Shown in pieces: positions 1 to 40,663 of a stretch of 64,000 nucleotides of DNA. The stretch spans positions 14,026,602-14,090,601 of the forward strand of contig OZ020257.1 of NCBI GenBank assembly GCA_963971285.1, written 5' to 3'. The position numbers and the translations under genes were made by a program. The number at the start of each line of letters is the position of its first letter. Within the stretch, counting starts at the first letter, position 1. Below the pieces are notes generated by a model. It saw nothing but the letters and a program-made list of their open reading frames with translations. It ran no database searches and was not told where the DNA came from. The stretch comes from Astropecten irregularis (lineage: Eukaryota > Echinodermata > Asteroidea > Paxillosida > Astropectinidae).

Positions 1-63
1 GTTCGCAAAACTATAAAGGAAATGAAAGCAACTGTTTCTAAAAAGAGACTTTCTTTTAAAATT

Positions 64-211
64 TAGGGCCTTTTTGTTTAATTAACGCACAAAATCACGA
101 ATCCAACCGATCCGGATCCCATTTTACTAGTAAATTTTTTTAGCATACCCTGCATGCATAGGACCTGGATCCCCAAATCTGGGATCCTGTAAATTAAACA
201 AACAGGCCCTT
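64..211. mobile_element. MITE family A (GGATCC-containing hairpin)
   Basis: Short element in a SLC30A5 intron with imperfect terminal inverted repeats: AGGGCCTTTTTGTTTAATTA on the left and the complement of TAATTTAAACAAACAGGCCCT-like sequence on the right. It contains repeated GGATCC/CCGGATCCC motifs. A second copy is at 19850-19943 and an internal fragment at about 440-500. No coding capacity. Confidence 0.6.
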
Positions 212-439
212 ACTAAGGCTACATAAAAACTACATAATATTATTAATCATGTTTCGTGGTGTCATCCTCAACATTAGCAAAGTTTTTAAATTTGTAAAAA
301 GTTTGTATTGTTTAGTTTCTGCTGTAATTTCGACGTCGCAAAATGAAGTAGGTAAGAAAATTGTACCTTTTCACTAAAATATTGGAGAAACTTCTTCAAC
401 CTTGGGTTTTAAGGACTCAGGAACATATTTGCTGAAAGT

Positions 440-500
440 AAAAAAGATCAGCGATCCTGCTGATCCGGATCCCATTTTAGCGTATCCTGCATGGGACGTG
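440..500. repeat. Fragment of MITE family A
   Basis: The stretch with GATCCGGATCCCATTTTA and GTATCCTGCATGG repeats the interior of the 64-211 element, without its terminal inverted repeats. Confidence 0.45.
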
Positions 501-606
501 GTCATTATTTAAACTGATGAGCAGTTTGCAGCAGTTTTTACTTGTAGAAATGATACATGTATATTTATTGCCGTTTTTCTCCATGTATTTCTATCTCCAT
601 TTGCAG

Positions 607-11320
<10,714 letters not shown>

Positions 11321-12683
11321 ATGTCCAAGGGGATTATTAGATTAAGGAAGATTAACACTGCATGGTTATTTATTGGTCAAACATCAGTTGGATATGTGAC
11401 ATGAGATCGAGTGTAGCGTACTAGCACATGAGCACTACCTGTACCAGACCTACCAAGTCTCATGCCTAGCCTCTGTCGTGACAGTCATGCCATAGAGCTC
11501 TTTCTCACACTCATACACAAGGCAACCGGCATCACGCCTTTGGACCAGGAAAAAAAACAGCAATTCAAGGCGTATGCTCGGCCGACGGCTACCTATAGCT
11601 AGCTGTTATGCACTGCACTAATTGTTCAAGATCCTTAGAGGAAGATGCATTGCCATAATAAGTGTAGCCGCTGCCAGTACGACCTCCAGATGACCTCCAA
11701 ATGACCTCACAAGGACTACCACACAGCATGACTGTTCTGAATGTCAGAGATATGCCTTAGTTTATGTCACAAGACAAAGCCAGTTTTAAAACCTTACAAC
11801 AATGTCAGTGCGGTTACCGATTTGACCAGTCAACTGGTACCCTGGTCATATACTATTGAAGTAACTGGTCTTGGAACCGACAAAGAACGTCAGCCAACTT
11901 ATAAAGCTTTCTCATTTGTGATGTTTTTTTGTTGGAGGGGGCGTTCCTATTAATTATTTGAATTATTTCTTTTAAAGCCAACCTAAAGATCACCCAGACA
12001 GCCACCAATATACACGTTGATAAGGTTCTTCTTGGGGTAAATTCCAATCCCCATCCCCTCCACCCTTTGCGTGAATATCTTTGTTCCCCAGTCAGAAGTT
12101 TAAGGGGGATAAACAGGAACCAACTACTGATGTCCAACATGGTCGTTTATTCATTGAAGTATTTTTTAAGAAGAGAGCTTATTCCAAAAAGCTGTTTTGC
12201 CTATTTCAGTCTCTGTAGATGCTTGTATTTATGTTCAACTGCGAAGATATTATCAACTTTCCATCTTATTCGCCTCTCTTATTTTCTAAAAGCATTTTCC
12301 GTGATTTTGTTCAACTATTAAGCTTTTTTTCCAGAGATGCTGCTCTTGAGAAAGTTTTGATCAAGACTCATCAATTATTATTGCATTAAACAACAGTTTG
12401 TCACAGTGCAACAAGCCTATATCTTTAACTCATAGCTTAATTTTGTCATCCTTAAAGAAGTATGTAATACGATATTGGTGTACCGAGACAAGCCCAATTT
12501 AAGCCATTTGCGAGTTAATCTGAATAGTATCTGGTACACAGACTTCTTTCATTGCATATAAACACCCCAGTTTGAATTTCCCAGACTAAAGACTGTTGCT
12601 ATATCAAATGTATGATTCGGAGCAAGCTTTTGCGTAGCGATACCTATCTTCGGAATGGACGGGTTCCTTTGTGCCATTCTTAT
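11321..12683 (+). other. SLC30A5 3' flank / probable 3' UTR
   Basis: No further conserved coding sequence. AT content rises downstream of the stop. An ATTAAA is present near 12381, and the first canonical AATAAA is at 13174-13179, beyond a transposon copy. The true polyadenylation site cannot be decided from sequence alone. Confidence 0.4.
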
Positions 12684-12990
12684 CAGGCGCTGTTCTAGAG
12701 CCAAAATGTTGGGGGGCTAGAAGAGCCATTATTTTTTGGGGGGGGGCTAGAAGACCCAATATTTTGGGTTCTTCTAACACTCGCTTCTGCTATGTCTTAT
12801 TAGGGGTCGAAAAACATGCACATTATAGCCCACACAACGCGTTTTTATGTAATTGCCGCTTAATAACTGAAAAAATCCAGTATTTTCAAGAATTGTTTTT
12901 TTCACTTGCATTTTTTTTGGGTGGCTGGACAAAATTTGTTTGGGGGTTACAGCGCCCACACCCCCCCCCCCCCCCCCCCCCCCCCCGTCC
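12684..12990 (+). mobile_element. hAT-like MITE (CAGGCGC ends), copy 1, with poly-C tract
   Basis: Starts CAGGCGCTGTTCTAGAGCC and shares its interior (TTCTTCTAACACTCGCTTCT, AAACATGCACATTATAGCCC) with the complete inverted copy at 57844-58142. The right end is replaced by an uninterrupted run of about 27 C at 12959-12986 that probably grew from the C-rich terminal part. Confidence 0.7.
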
Positions 12991-13364
12991 CCCCTGGAGA
13001 ATTCAGGTTTGGATGTTTATGTACAGTAACAGAATTCGGTGTACCAGATATTGTTCAATTTTAAACTCGCAAAAGTCTTATAAGGCAACAGAATCATTTC
13101 TGAAATGTATGACCCTGTTGCATTGTGTAAATTCCACCTTATGTCAGCATTATTCTGCTGCCATGTTGATTTGAATAAATATGAAATGAAATACATTGCC
13201 AATTCAGTTTTTATCTTCTTGCAGTTGCGTTTGGTCAGAGTTATTTTACTCAGACAGCTTTTGGGGACTAGGTTTTACCTCAAAGCAAAGATAACATTAA
13301 CAGAATTCTGCACTAGACTTTGCAAAAAAAGTTACATGGAAATAGACTTGCGTGGTGTATGCCC

Positions 13365-14521
13365 CCGGTAGTTCCCCTAGTAGTTCCCCAGTATGAAGTA
13401 GTGCCCCCCGGTAGTTCCCCTAGTAGTTCCCCCAGTATGGAGTAGTGCCCCTAGTAGTTCCCCCAGTATGGAGTAGTTCCCCCAGTAATTCCCCCAGTAT
13501 GAAGTAGTGCCCCCTGGTAGTTCCCCCAGTAGTTCCCCAGTATGAAGTAGTGCCCCCCGGTAGTTCCCCTAGTAGTTCCCCCAGTATGGAGTAGTGCCCC
13601 CTAGTAGTTCCCCCAGTATGGAGTAGTTCCCCCAGTAGTTCCCCAGTATGAAGTAGTGCCCCCCCGGTAGTGCCCCCAGTATGAAGTAGCTAGTGCCCCC
13701 CGGTAGTTCCCCTAGTAGTTCCCCAGTATGAAGTAGTGCCCCCCCGGTAGTTCCCCGAGTAGTTCCCCCAGTATAAAGTAGTGCCCCCCCGGTAGTGCCC
13801 CCAGTATGAAGTAGCTAGTGCCTCCTGGTAGTTCCCCTAGTAGTTCCCTCAGTATGAAGTAGTGCCCCCGGTAGTTCCCCTAGTAGTTCCCCCAGTATGA
13901 AGTAGTGCCCCCCGGTAGTTCCCCCAGTATGAAGTAGTGCCCCCCGGTAGTTCCCCCAGTATGAAGTAGTGCCCCCGGTAGTTCCCCCAGTATGAAGTAG
14001 TGCCCCCGGTAGTTCCCCCAGTATGAAGTAGTGTCCCCCGGTAGTTCCCCTAGTAGTTCCCCCAGTATGAAGTAGTGCCCCCGGTAGTTCCCCTAGTAGT
14101 TCCCCCAGTATGGAGTAGTGCCCCTAGTAGTTCCCCCAGTATGGAGTAGTTCCCCCAGTAATTCCCCCAGTATGAAGTAGTGCCCCCTGGTAGTTCCCCC
14201 AGTAGTTCCCCAGTACGAAGTAGTGCCCCCCGGTAGTTCCCCTAGTAGTTCCCCCAGTATGAAGTAGTGGCCCCGGTAGTTCCCCCAGTATGAAGTAGTG
14301 CCCCCAGTAGTTCCCCCAGTATGAAGTAGTGCCCCCGGTAGTTCCCCCAGTATGAAGTAGAGCCCCCCGGTAGTTCGAACCCCCAGTATGAAGTAGTGCC
14401 CCCAGTAGTTCCCCCAGTAGTTCCCCCAGTAGTTCCCCCAGTATGAAGAAGTGCCCCCCGGTAGTTCCCCCAGTATGGAGTAGTGCCCCAAGTAGTGCCC
14501 CCAGTAGTTCCCCCAGTATGG
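13365..14521. repeat. 1.15-kb minisatellite, C-rich on + strand
   Basis: More than 25 imperfect units built from AGTAGTTCCCCC, AGTATGAAGTAGTGCCCCC and GGTAGTTCCCCT blocks, in units of about 31 to 43 bp. The - strand is a ladder of G4-G6 tracts spaced by 7-15 bases. Long open frames across it (Trp/Tyr/Gly/Leu repeats) follow from the repeat and have no start context or splice sites, so they are not called genes. It lies between the convergent 3' ends of SLC30A5 and the 15.5-kb gene. Confidence 0.95.
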
Positions 14522-15432
14522 GTTGGCAGAACATCCGGACATGAGGCCGCCAGACCGCCGATGACGAAAACGATGAGTCCAATTAAAACCCAGATGAACT
14601 TAGTCCAAAATAGTCCAAAAGCTTGGTCAAACGCAAGAATCCAAAACTTGAGTTAGTATAACTTATAAATATTTGACGACTCCAAACAAAGAACAGACAA
14701 TTATATTATTCTTTCCAAAGAAACAAGGCACTGAAATAAGAACACAGTTACAAATGAATTCATTCCAATATTATTTCTTTATTGGAGAAAAAAAACAATC
14801 ACAATATTTATGTACAATTGACATGCCAAGATCTGATGAATGTTTTCATGTTTTATGCCCTATAATTGGAGAAAAATCTCGACAAAAAATATAATGTTCT
14901 GTAAACGAAGAATTTGATGTGCTCTAGCCATGACACGTCCCACGATAAGTTTTTCAGATTGCGACTCAGTTTAGGACTTGATTTCATCGAAATGACACTT
15001 AGTTTGCTTTCCAACCCCCCTGTTTTCTGAAGGCTAAATCTGCCCGCCTGCAAGGAGCCAAACAGTTGCAATCCTCTGACAATGGTTTCTTCTCTCAAAT
15101 TGTTCATGTAATCCCATTAACATCAAACCAATCTGTATTCCACTGGCAGTTGAATAGGTACTTAACCACAAAACCATTACCTTGAAGTTTCCAAGTCTAG
15201 CATTCTGTACCAAATGCTCGTTTTATGAATATGAAATCAAGTATAATTGCTTCACCTTATGCTAAATACTTAGAGAAAAAAGTACTTACTAGAAGTATTT
15301 ACTTGGAAGCACCTGCTAGTTTTTATGAATACGAGCCAATATCTAGCAAATAAACTAACAAAACAAACTCTCTGAAGACCTAAGATGTCTGGAACTAACA
15401 AACTTAGAGCCATTTCAATTGTTATCACACCA

Positions 15433-15540
15433 GGGGTCGAATTCACCAAACAAACGTAACTTACTACCAAACGTAGGATACGGTGGGTTATCCTTTGTAA
15501 CTCAACTTTTGATCAATCGTAGGGCTTCATGAAGTCGACC
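15433..15540. mobile_element. MITE family I, abutting a gene's stop codon
   Basis: GGGGTCGAATTCACCAAACA at one end and GGGCTTCATGAAGTCGACC at the other, with the family I core GGTGGGTTATCCTTTGTAAC. Its end is 5 bp from the stop codon of the - strand gene at 15546-16400, so it would form the start of that gene's 3' UTR. Confidence 0.65.
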
Positions 15541-15545
15541 ACAGC

Positions 15546-16400
15546 TTACTGACGTCTTTGAACCCACAAATAAGACATCTTGGCAATTGTAAGCATAGTA
15601 ATTAACTGTACCAAGATATTAACTATTGCGATTAATTCTTGGTTAGAGAGTTCATTTCCAGTAATCAAATTCCCCAAGAACCTAATAAAAAACCCAGCAA
15701 AGAGACACGTTGTTGTGATTATAGAAACCCATCCCATGCATTTCAAGAAATACTTAAAGACTCCATTCAAATACTCTTCATTGCTGTAACTGACACAAAC
15801 CAGTCCTAGGACAACCAGAATCAGAATAATTAATAGATCCATGAAGAATGCTTGCTCAACAAGAAAATCTTCATTTTTTTTCAGGGTGGAACGACTCTCA
15901 AGAACCAGTTCATCGATGCTTCTGTTCATTCCGGCAAATGACATCTTACCAGATTCTACAAAGTCTTTCAACAAACTATCTGCCGCTTTCAGGGATACCT
16001 CTACCCTACCGATCAAAGCGTCAGTGCTTTTGTGCATGTTCTGAATGGCCAGTCTTAGGTCTCTTTCAAATTTGCTCATCATCTCCTCGTGTTCCTTGTT
16101 CATTCGTTGGCGTTCGGCATCATCACGGTTACGTTGACGCTGTTCATACCCATCATCTCTGTTGAAAGTAGAGAAGGTCAATTTGATAGTGGTGAAAGCC
16201 TTCCAAGTTTCAGAGATCCAGCTGTATATCTTGTACAGTGTGCTTAAGCCACTGACTACTGTAGACAGAGCACCATCATCAGCATCCTTATCAGTGGCAT
16301 CACTGGAACGCCACTGATCCTTATCACCTGCATGCACTTGAAGGCTGATGGTAATACACAGCAGCACAAACACTACTCTGAGAACCAGACTCCTCAACAT
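15546..16400 (-). CDS. Unrecognised signal-peptide, coiled-coil, three-pass membrane protein
   Basis: Family not recognised. 284 residues in a single coding exon. The start at 16400 is preferred over an in-frame ATG 36 bp upstream because TTTCAG (a 3' splice site) lies 9 bases before it, and the protein then opens with a clean signal peptide (MLRSLVLRVVFVLLCITISL, then QVHAG). The mature part has an acidic stretch, an amphipathic segment (about 45-70), a charged segment with coiled-coil potential rich in R/E/Q/M (about 80-160), then hydrophobic segments near 184-206, 219-243 and 256-278, ending WVQRRQ. A 5' UTR exon may end at 17119 (G|GTAAG on the - strand). Flanked by a minisatellite, with a transposon 5 bp beyond its stop. 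Single-exon coding and lack of resemblance suggest a lineage-specific gene. Confidence 0.72.
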   Translation of the reverse strand: MLRSLVLRVVFVLLCITISLQVHAGDKDQWRSSDATDKDADDGALSTVVSGLSTLYKIYSWISETWKAFTTIKLTFSTFNRDDGYEQRQRNRDDAERQRMNKEHEEMMSKFERDLRLAIQNMHKSTDALIGRVEVSLKAADSLLKDFVESGKMSFAGMNRSIDELVLESRSTLKKNEDFLVEQAFFMDLLIILILVVLGLVCVSYSNEEYLNGVFKYFLKCMGWVSIITTTCLFAGFFIRFLGNLITGNELSNQELIAIVNILVQLITMLTIAKMSYLWVQRRQ

Positions 16401-17118
16401 CTTGAAGATCTGAAATGATGACCAATTAACATACATACTAATTATTTATGCAAGTAGAAGTAATAAACTGCCACAAATTGCTCATCAACCAAAACAATAA
16501 CCTGAAATATATATTTTAAAAAATGCTTATATTTACATTGTGGGTAGACTGCATGAAATTATGTGCCATATAAACTGTCATTAATAAAAGTCATTCAAAA
16601 AAGTAATTTAAAGGACTACCTAATGTTGATTTAATTTGCTTTAATCATGTTCTCCAATTTACAAAGCCAAAAGAAATAGCTCGTTAAAAAAGCATTCACA
16701 GGGACCCATTCAAGCGACTGTACATGTATATGTCAATAACACAGCAGACTTGCTGTGTGTGATCAAATATAACCTTGATCTGTGACCTACTATACTGGGT
16801 TGTAAAAATCAAAAGTTCAAAACTCTCCTGTGGAGTACAAAAACTATTAAAAAGCAAAACCCAAGTTTCAAGTTGATCCAATAAACTCTACCAATTGTGG
16901 TCCTTTTTTTCCTTAAAGACCAGTCTGCGTACATAATAGACAGGAAAGTTAATTTCCCATAGGATGTGAATTACATGAATGTCATAAAATGTCATCATAA
17001 AGCCACTGTTATTGAAAGTAACTCTGTGCAGTCTCAAATCACTCATGCATACATTCTAGTATATATTTTTACCATGCACGTACATACATACATACTGTAC
17101 ATCATGCAATATTCTTAC

Positions 17119-17195
17119 CAATTGTCAAGCAGGCAGCATAGAATGAAACCAAACCGTGTTGTTAGCGGACGATAATCGATCTGCCTTTAAAGTAT
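17119..17195 (-). other. Candidate 5' UTR exon of the 15546-16400 gene
   Basis: On the - strand ACAATTG|GTAAGAAT gives a strong donor ending the exon at 17119, to pair with the TTTCAG acceptor at about 16410. A TATTTATAGG motif (complement of about 17219-17228) could be a TATA element for a start near 17195. The left boundary is a guess. Confidence 0.3.
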
Positions 17196-17393
17196 ACCGA
17201 GACCACCAGAGACATATCCTATAAATACTGAAGTTCTAAAGGCTGACGTGGCATTAGGAGGTATATTGCAAGTATGAAGAGGGGGAATTCCCCATGACAT
17301 CATGGTATGTATTCAACAGCTGCAGCTGGAAACACATCCCATCATTTGCTGAAAGTGCACTTAATTATACTTCTATCATAATGCCTTTCATAA

Positions 17394-17627
17394 CAAAGGC
17401 TCAGGCTCTGGCTTGGGCTCGAGCTTCGCCTCTGTAATCCATATGCTGAAAATATAGCTTGTGGTTTTTTATCGAGGCTAAATTTCTGTTTTCTTTTTCA
17501 AACCAGAGAATCTACTTCCGGACCACAGCTAAAAGCCTCTATTTTTATACACATTATTTTAGAATGGATTCACAAAATGGAGCCGGGGCCTGAGACGGAG
17601 CCTGAGCCTCCGTTTCGAAAAGGCCCA
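17394..17627. mobile_element. MITE family G
   Basis: AGGCTCAGGCTCTGGCTTGG at the left; GCCTGAGCCTCCGTTTCG and AAAAGGCCC at the right. Shares the GTGGTTTTTTATCGAGGCT and TTTAGAATGGATTCACAAAA core with the other family G copies. Confidence 0.65.
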
Positions 17628-18027
17628 TAGAGTGAGGAAGTGCTTCTATCCAGCAGTGTCACAACATGTATACACCAGTATGACAGACCTATCGATCAGC
17701 TCTCCTATATCATTCCGTGAAACTCCAATGAAATCAGTCAAACTCCTACACATTCTAAAATGTATTGGTAAATCTCCCAATATTTAAAAAGTATATGCTG
17801 TAGAATAGTCATATCTTTTGTAATGCATGTGGCATTACATTTGTCTTAACAAATCAATAATTCTAAATCAATTGAGCCATCTGGCTGGATGGGCACTGTT
17901 GACAGCCACACGCTGAGCACAACACAATGTAATTTCATTCATTACAAGGTCGATCATGTTATTTCACATTTGATAGGAGAACGTTTCCAAACATAACATT
18001 CCATATCGGAATTATTTAATCATGTTC

Positions 18028-18236
18028 AAAGGTACAATACATGATTGGTAAAGGTCTCAAGACAGCACTCACACTTTGTCTGATCAAACATGTACATGAA
18101 ATAATAAACCTGTGAAAATTTGAGCTCAATCGGACATCCGAGTCTGAATTTCTACCACCACCATCTTCATACCCTGAAAGTTATACCTAAATCTGTGAAC
18201 ATTTCTGTTTGGATATGTTACCAATCCTGTACTTAC
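18028..18236 (+). mobile_element. Family B-related element
   Basis: Left end AAAGGTACAATACATGATTG, then GTCTGATCAAACATGTACAT and TTTGAGCTCAATCGGACATC (shared with 61912), then the family B right-half phrases CTACCACCACCATCTTCATA and AAATCTGTGAACATTTCTGT. Confidence 0.55.
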
Positions 18237-18894
18237 ATGTAATTGAATAGTACTTGAAATGACTATCATGGGTTTTTATTTGTTCAAATTATTCTTATAG
18301 CAGGTGGCATATTGAGGTCTGCAGTGCACTGAGGGGGATTTTGTTTTATAATCCTATCATTTTTGCTTAGAAACAGTTAAGAAATTAGCAATTAACAAAT
18401 ATTCTTCTGCCATAAAATGACTTTCATTACAAATTCCACGCCCATCAACCCAAGTGTGTAAAGTGCAATCGTGGATCCTTATTGTTCCTCTTACGTTTGG
18501 ACTTAAACCTTTTGGCAGCAGTTCCATTGGTTTTGTACATTTTTCCAATCATGGACCTTTTCCTTATCGTGGCCCATATTGTCCATTTTGTTATTAGTCC
18601 ACGGTTTGAATACATGTCACTACAAACTCACTGATTACAACCTCAAAAAAGCAACAAAATCAAGGAAAATTCTTAATATGGTGACAATTTTTTAATTTCG
18701 ACAATGCTTTTCATAGTATTCAACTTCCTGAAAATACAAACTCAACACACAAGAATTGTGATCAAGGTAACAGCTACGGGCTTGTTTAGTTCGACAAGCA
18801 AAGCTGACCAAACTCCTAACTGTTAAATAAAGCCATTTCAGTCATTCTGTGCATCTAATTAATGATATTTGAAAGAATTATGCAAATAAGTCTG

Positions 18895-19204
18895 GGCCCA
18901 ATTTCATGGAATCCGTTACCGTAAGCAAAAATTCTTCACTTTTATGGTAGCAGACTTTTTTGCTTACGGTTAGCGTATTTCACGGGAGAGTTTTCTTTTT
19001 GGTAACGGTAAGCACAGACTTTCTGCAGAATGTATATATATATGACAGTGCGTTAGCAGAAATAAATCAAGGTTAGCCTAGAAATTCTTCGCTAACCGAT
19101 GAAGTGCTGAAAGTCTTGCTTACGGATTTCATGAAATCTATTTCATGCAAAGCAGTGCCCTTAACCTCAAAAATAGGCCGTAACAGATTCCATGAAATTG
19201 GGCC
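18895..19204. mobile_element. MITE family P
   Basis: Ends GGGCCCAATTTCATGGAATC and GATTCCATGAAATTGGGCCC form an inverted repeat. Contains GCTTACGGTTAGCGTATTTC and GCAGAATGTATATATATATG. Second copy at 34384-34676. Confidence 0.7.
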
Positions 19205-19633
19205 CTGGTCCTTCATTCTGTGATGGCGCTTCAATGCAAAGCTTGTAACCTGTATCAATTTATCATAAAACTAGGAGCTTTTCAAAGATGGTTGAGAACA
19301 TGTCAAATAACAGCTTCAAAAAACTAAAATTCATGATGTTGTCTTATTTTCATTATCTTTTTCGAATTAAACTTTGCACTTGTAAAACACAACACCACAA
19401 ACCATATCACTTTACCATTACAAATTAATAGCAATTTTTTTCCAACAAATTAAAAATCTTTTCAAGAATTATGTACAACCGATATATTTTCAAAACAGTT
19501 TACTTTCAATGTCAAAAACAATAAGGCACTTCATAGAAATTGCGACAATATTTTGTATCAAAACTTTCCAACGGTAAAGCCACAAAAACTAAGTAAGTTT
19601 GATCAAGAATTGTGGTGATCTACAGCAAGACTT

Positions 19634-19849
19634 AAGGCCTTTTCACACGACGCTAAAAAACATCTCAACCATTGAGAAATTCTCTCATGGGTCTGGACCT
19701 CGGCAAAATCTCTCAAGGATTCACCAGGGACGTCGGTCACTCTCAAGCATTGGTGTCGTTTCACACAATGACACTTTTGTAAGATTTCGCTACCAGGGGA
19801 GACTTTCTCAATGGTTGCGAGTTTTTTAGCGTAGTGTGAAAAGGTCTTT
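19634..19849. mobile_element. MITE family E
   Basis: AAGGCCTTTTCACACGACGC to GCGTAGTGTGAAAAGGTCTT. The interior contains the family E phrase CAGGGACGTCGGTCACTCTC. A family A element follows with no gap. Confidence 0.75.
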
Positions 19850-19943
19850 AGGGCCTGTTTGTTTCAGGCACAAGATCAGAAATCCTGCATGGGATGTGGA
19901 TTTGCAAGATCACTGATCGCGTGGCCAAACATACAGGCCCTAA
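19850..19943. mobile_element. MITE family A, short copy
   Basis: AGGGCCTGTTTGTTTCAGGC at one end and GGCCAAACATACAGGCCCTA at the other. The interior repeats GATCAGAAATCCTGCATGGG. Confidence 0.6.
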
Positions 19944-20639
19944 CTTCCCACAACTTTACTAGTTAATGATGGTTGGACTAGGCAAGTCTATGTATGTAAC
20001 TAACCTTCAGAGCATTGCTGTGCTGGTTACCAACTGATTTGTCTTCATGCAGACTGCTGAACACAACAGGGAACCAGTGATGACCAAAGAGCCCTTCACA
20101 TCTTACTAGGTGTGTTCGATCAGCTCACCTAGGTCACATCGAGTCAGCCCCCATGTCGTTCGATTAGGTCTGACGTCATTCTTTGTGGTTCACCATCACT
20201 ACGATGGGAAAAACATCACACACATTCAAGATGGCTGATCCAAGCAACATGACCCGTGTTGACCAAGGTGAACTAATGGAAATCACCTAATATCACTTTA
20301 TACATGTCCACACTTAAATTGTTGCTCAAACTTGCACAGTTTTTCACTGCTTTCAAAAGAAGAATACAGAGAAAAATGGGTGATTTTCCAGTTAACACAT
20401 ATACATATACAGTATTTGCAAGGCACTTCAAGATAGCACAGTCATTCCTATTGAGATATAAGAAAATACTAATAAAGCTGAAAAATTCCTTTTAGAGCAG
20501 CAGTTAAAAGTATGATTGTCTGACAGTCATGTCCAATATCTAGTTATTAACTGGATTCTTGTTGAATTCAATGTGATCTCTCAAATGTTACAGAATGTGT
20601 GGAGAGTCAGCTGGTGTCATCAGCCGGTACCACCTCTGC

Positions 20640-21205
20640 CTTCTTGCTTTCTAAGTCTCTCTAGGCAGCAGCCCTGAAGCCACCTCTAACGTCTTGCTTC
20701 CTCTCATGTATCAAGGCAACATGTCCTGAAGCCACCTCTCATGTCTTGCTTCCTCTCTCAAGGCAGCAGTCCTGAAGCCACCTCTCATGTCTTGCTTCCT
20801 CTCTCAAGGCAGCAGTCCTGAGAGAATCTCCACCTTCTTGCTCTATCCGTCTCTCAAGGCAGCAGTCCTGAAGCCACCTCTCACGTCTTGCTTCCTCTCT
20901 CAAGGTAGCAGTCCTGAGAGAACCTCCACCTTCTTGCTCTATCCATCTCTCAAGGCAGCAGTCCTGAAGCCACCTCTCATGTCTTGCTTCCTCTCTCAAG
21001 GCAGCAGTCCTGAAGCCACCTCTCACGTCTTGCTTCCTCTCTCAAGGTAGCAGTCCTGAGAGAACCTCCACCTTCTTGCTCTATCCATCTCTCAAGGCAG
21101 CAGTCCTGAAGCCACCTCTCATGTCTTGCTTCCTCTCTCAAGGTAGCAGTCCTGAGAGAACCTCCACCTTCTTGCTTTCTCCATCTCTCAAAGCAGCAGT
21201 CCCGA
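20640..21205. repeat. Minisatellite in the KIF24 3' end
   Basis: Alternating units of about 46-48 bp built on AGGCAGCAGTCCTGAAGCCA / CCTCTCATGTCTTGCTTCCT and AGGTAGCAGTCCTGAGAGAA / CCTCCACCTTCTTGCTCTAT. The array begins about 20 bp after the KIF24 stop codon and would be transcribed as 3' UTR. Confidence 0.9.
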
Positions 21206-21222
21206 TACCACCTCTGGCCTCT

Positions 21223-40663
<19,441 letters not shown>

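Noticed and set aside
12671..13174. 167-codon frame with a Pro run
   Set aside because: It crosses a hAT-like MITE and a run of about 27 C; the matching frame at 57.9 kb is the other copy of the same element.
14093..14582. Long - strand frames of Gly/Leu/Trp/Tyr repeats
   Set aside because: They follow entirely from the minisatellite period, occur in overlapping frames, and have no start context, splice sites or similarity.
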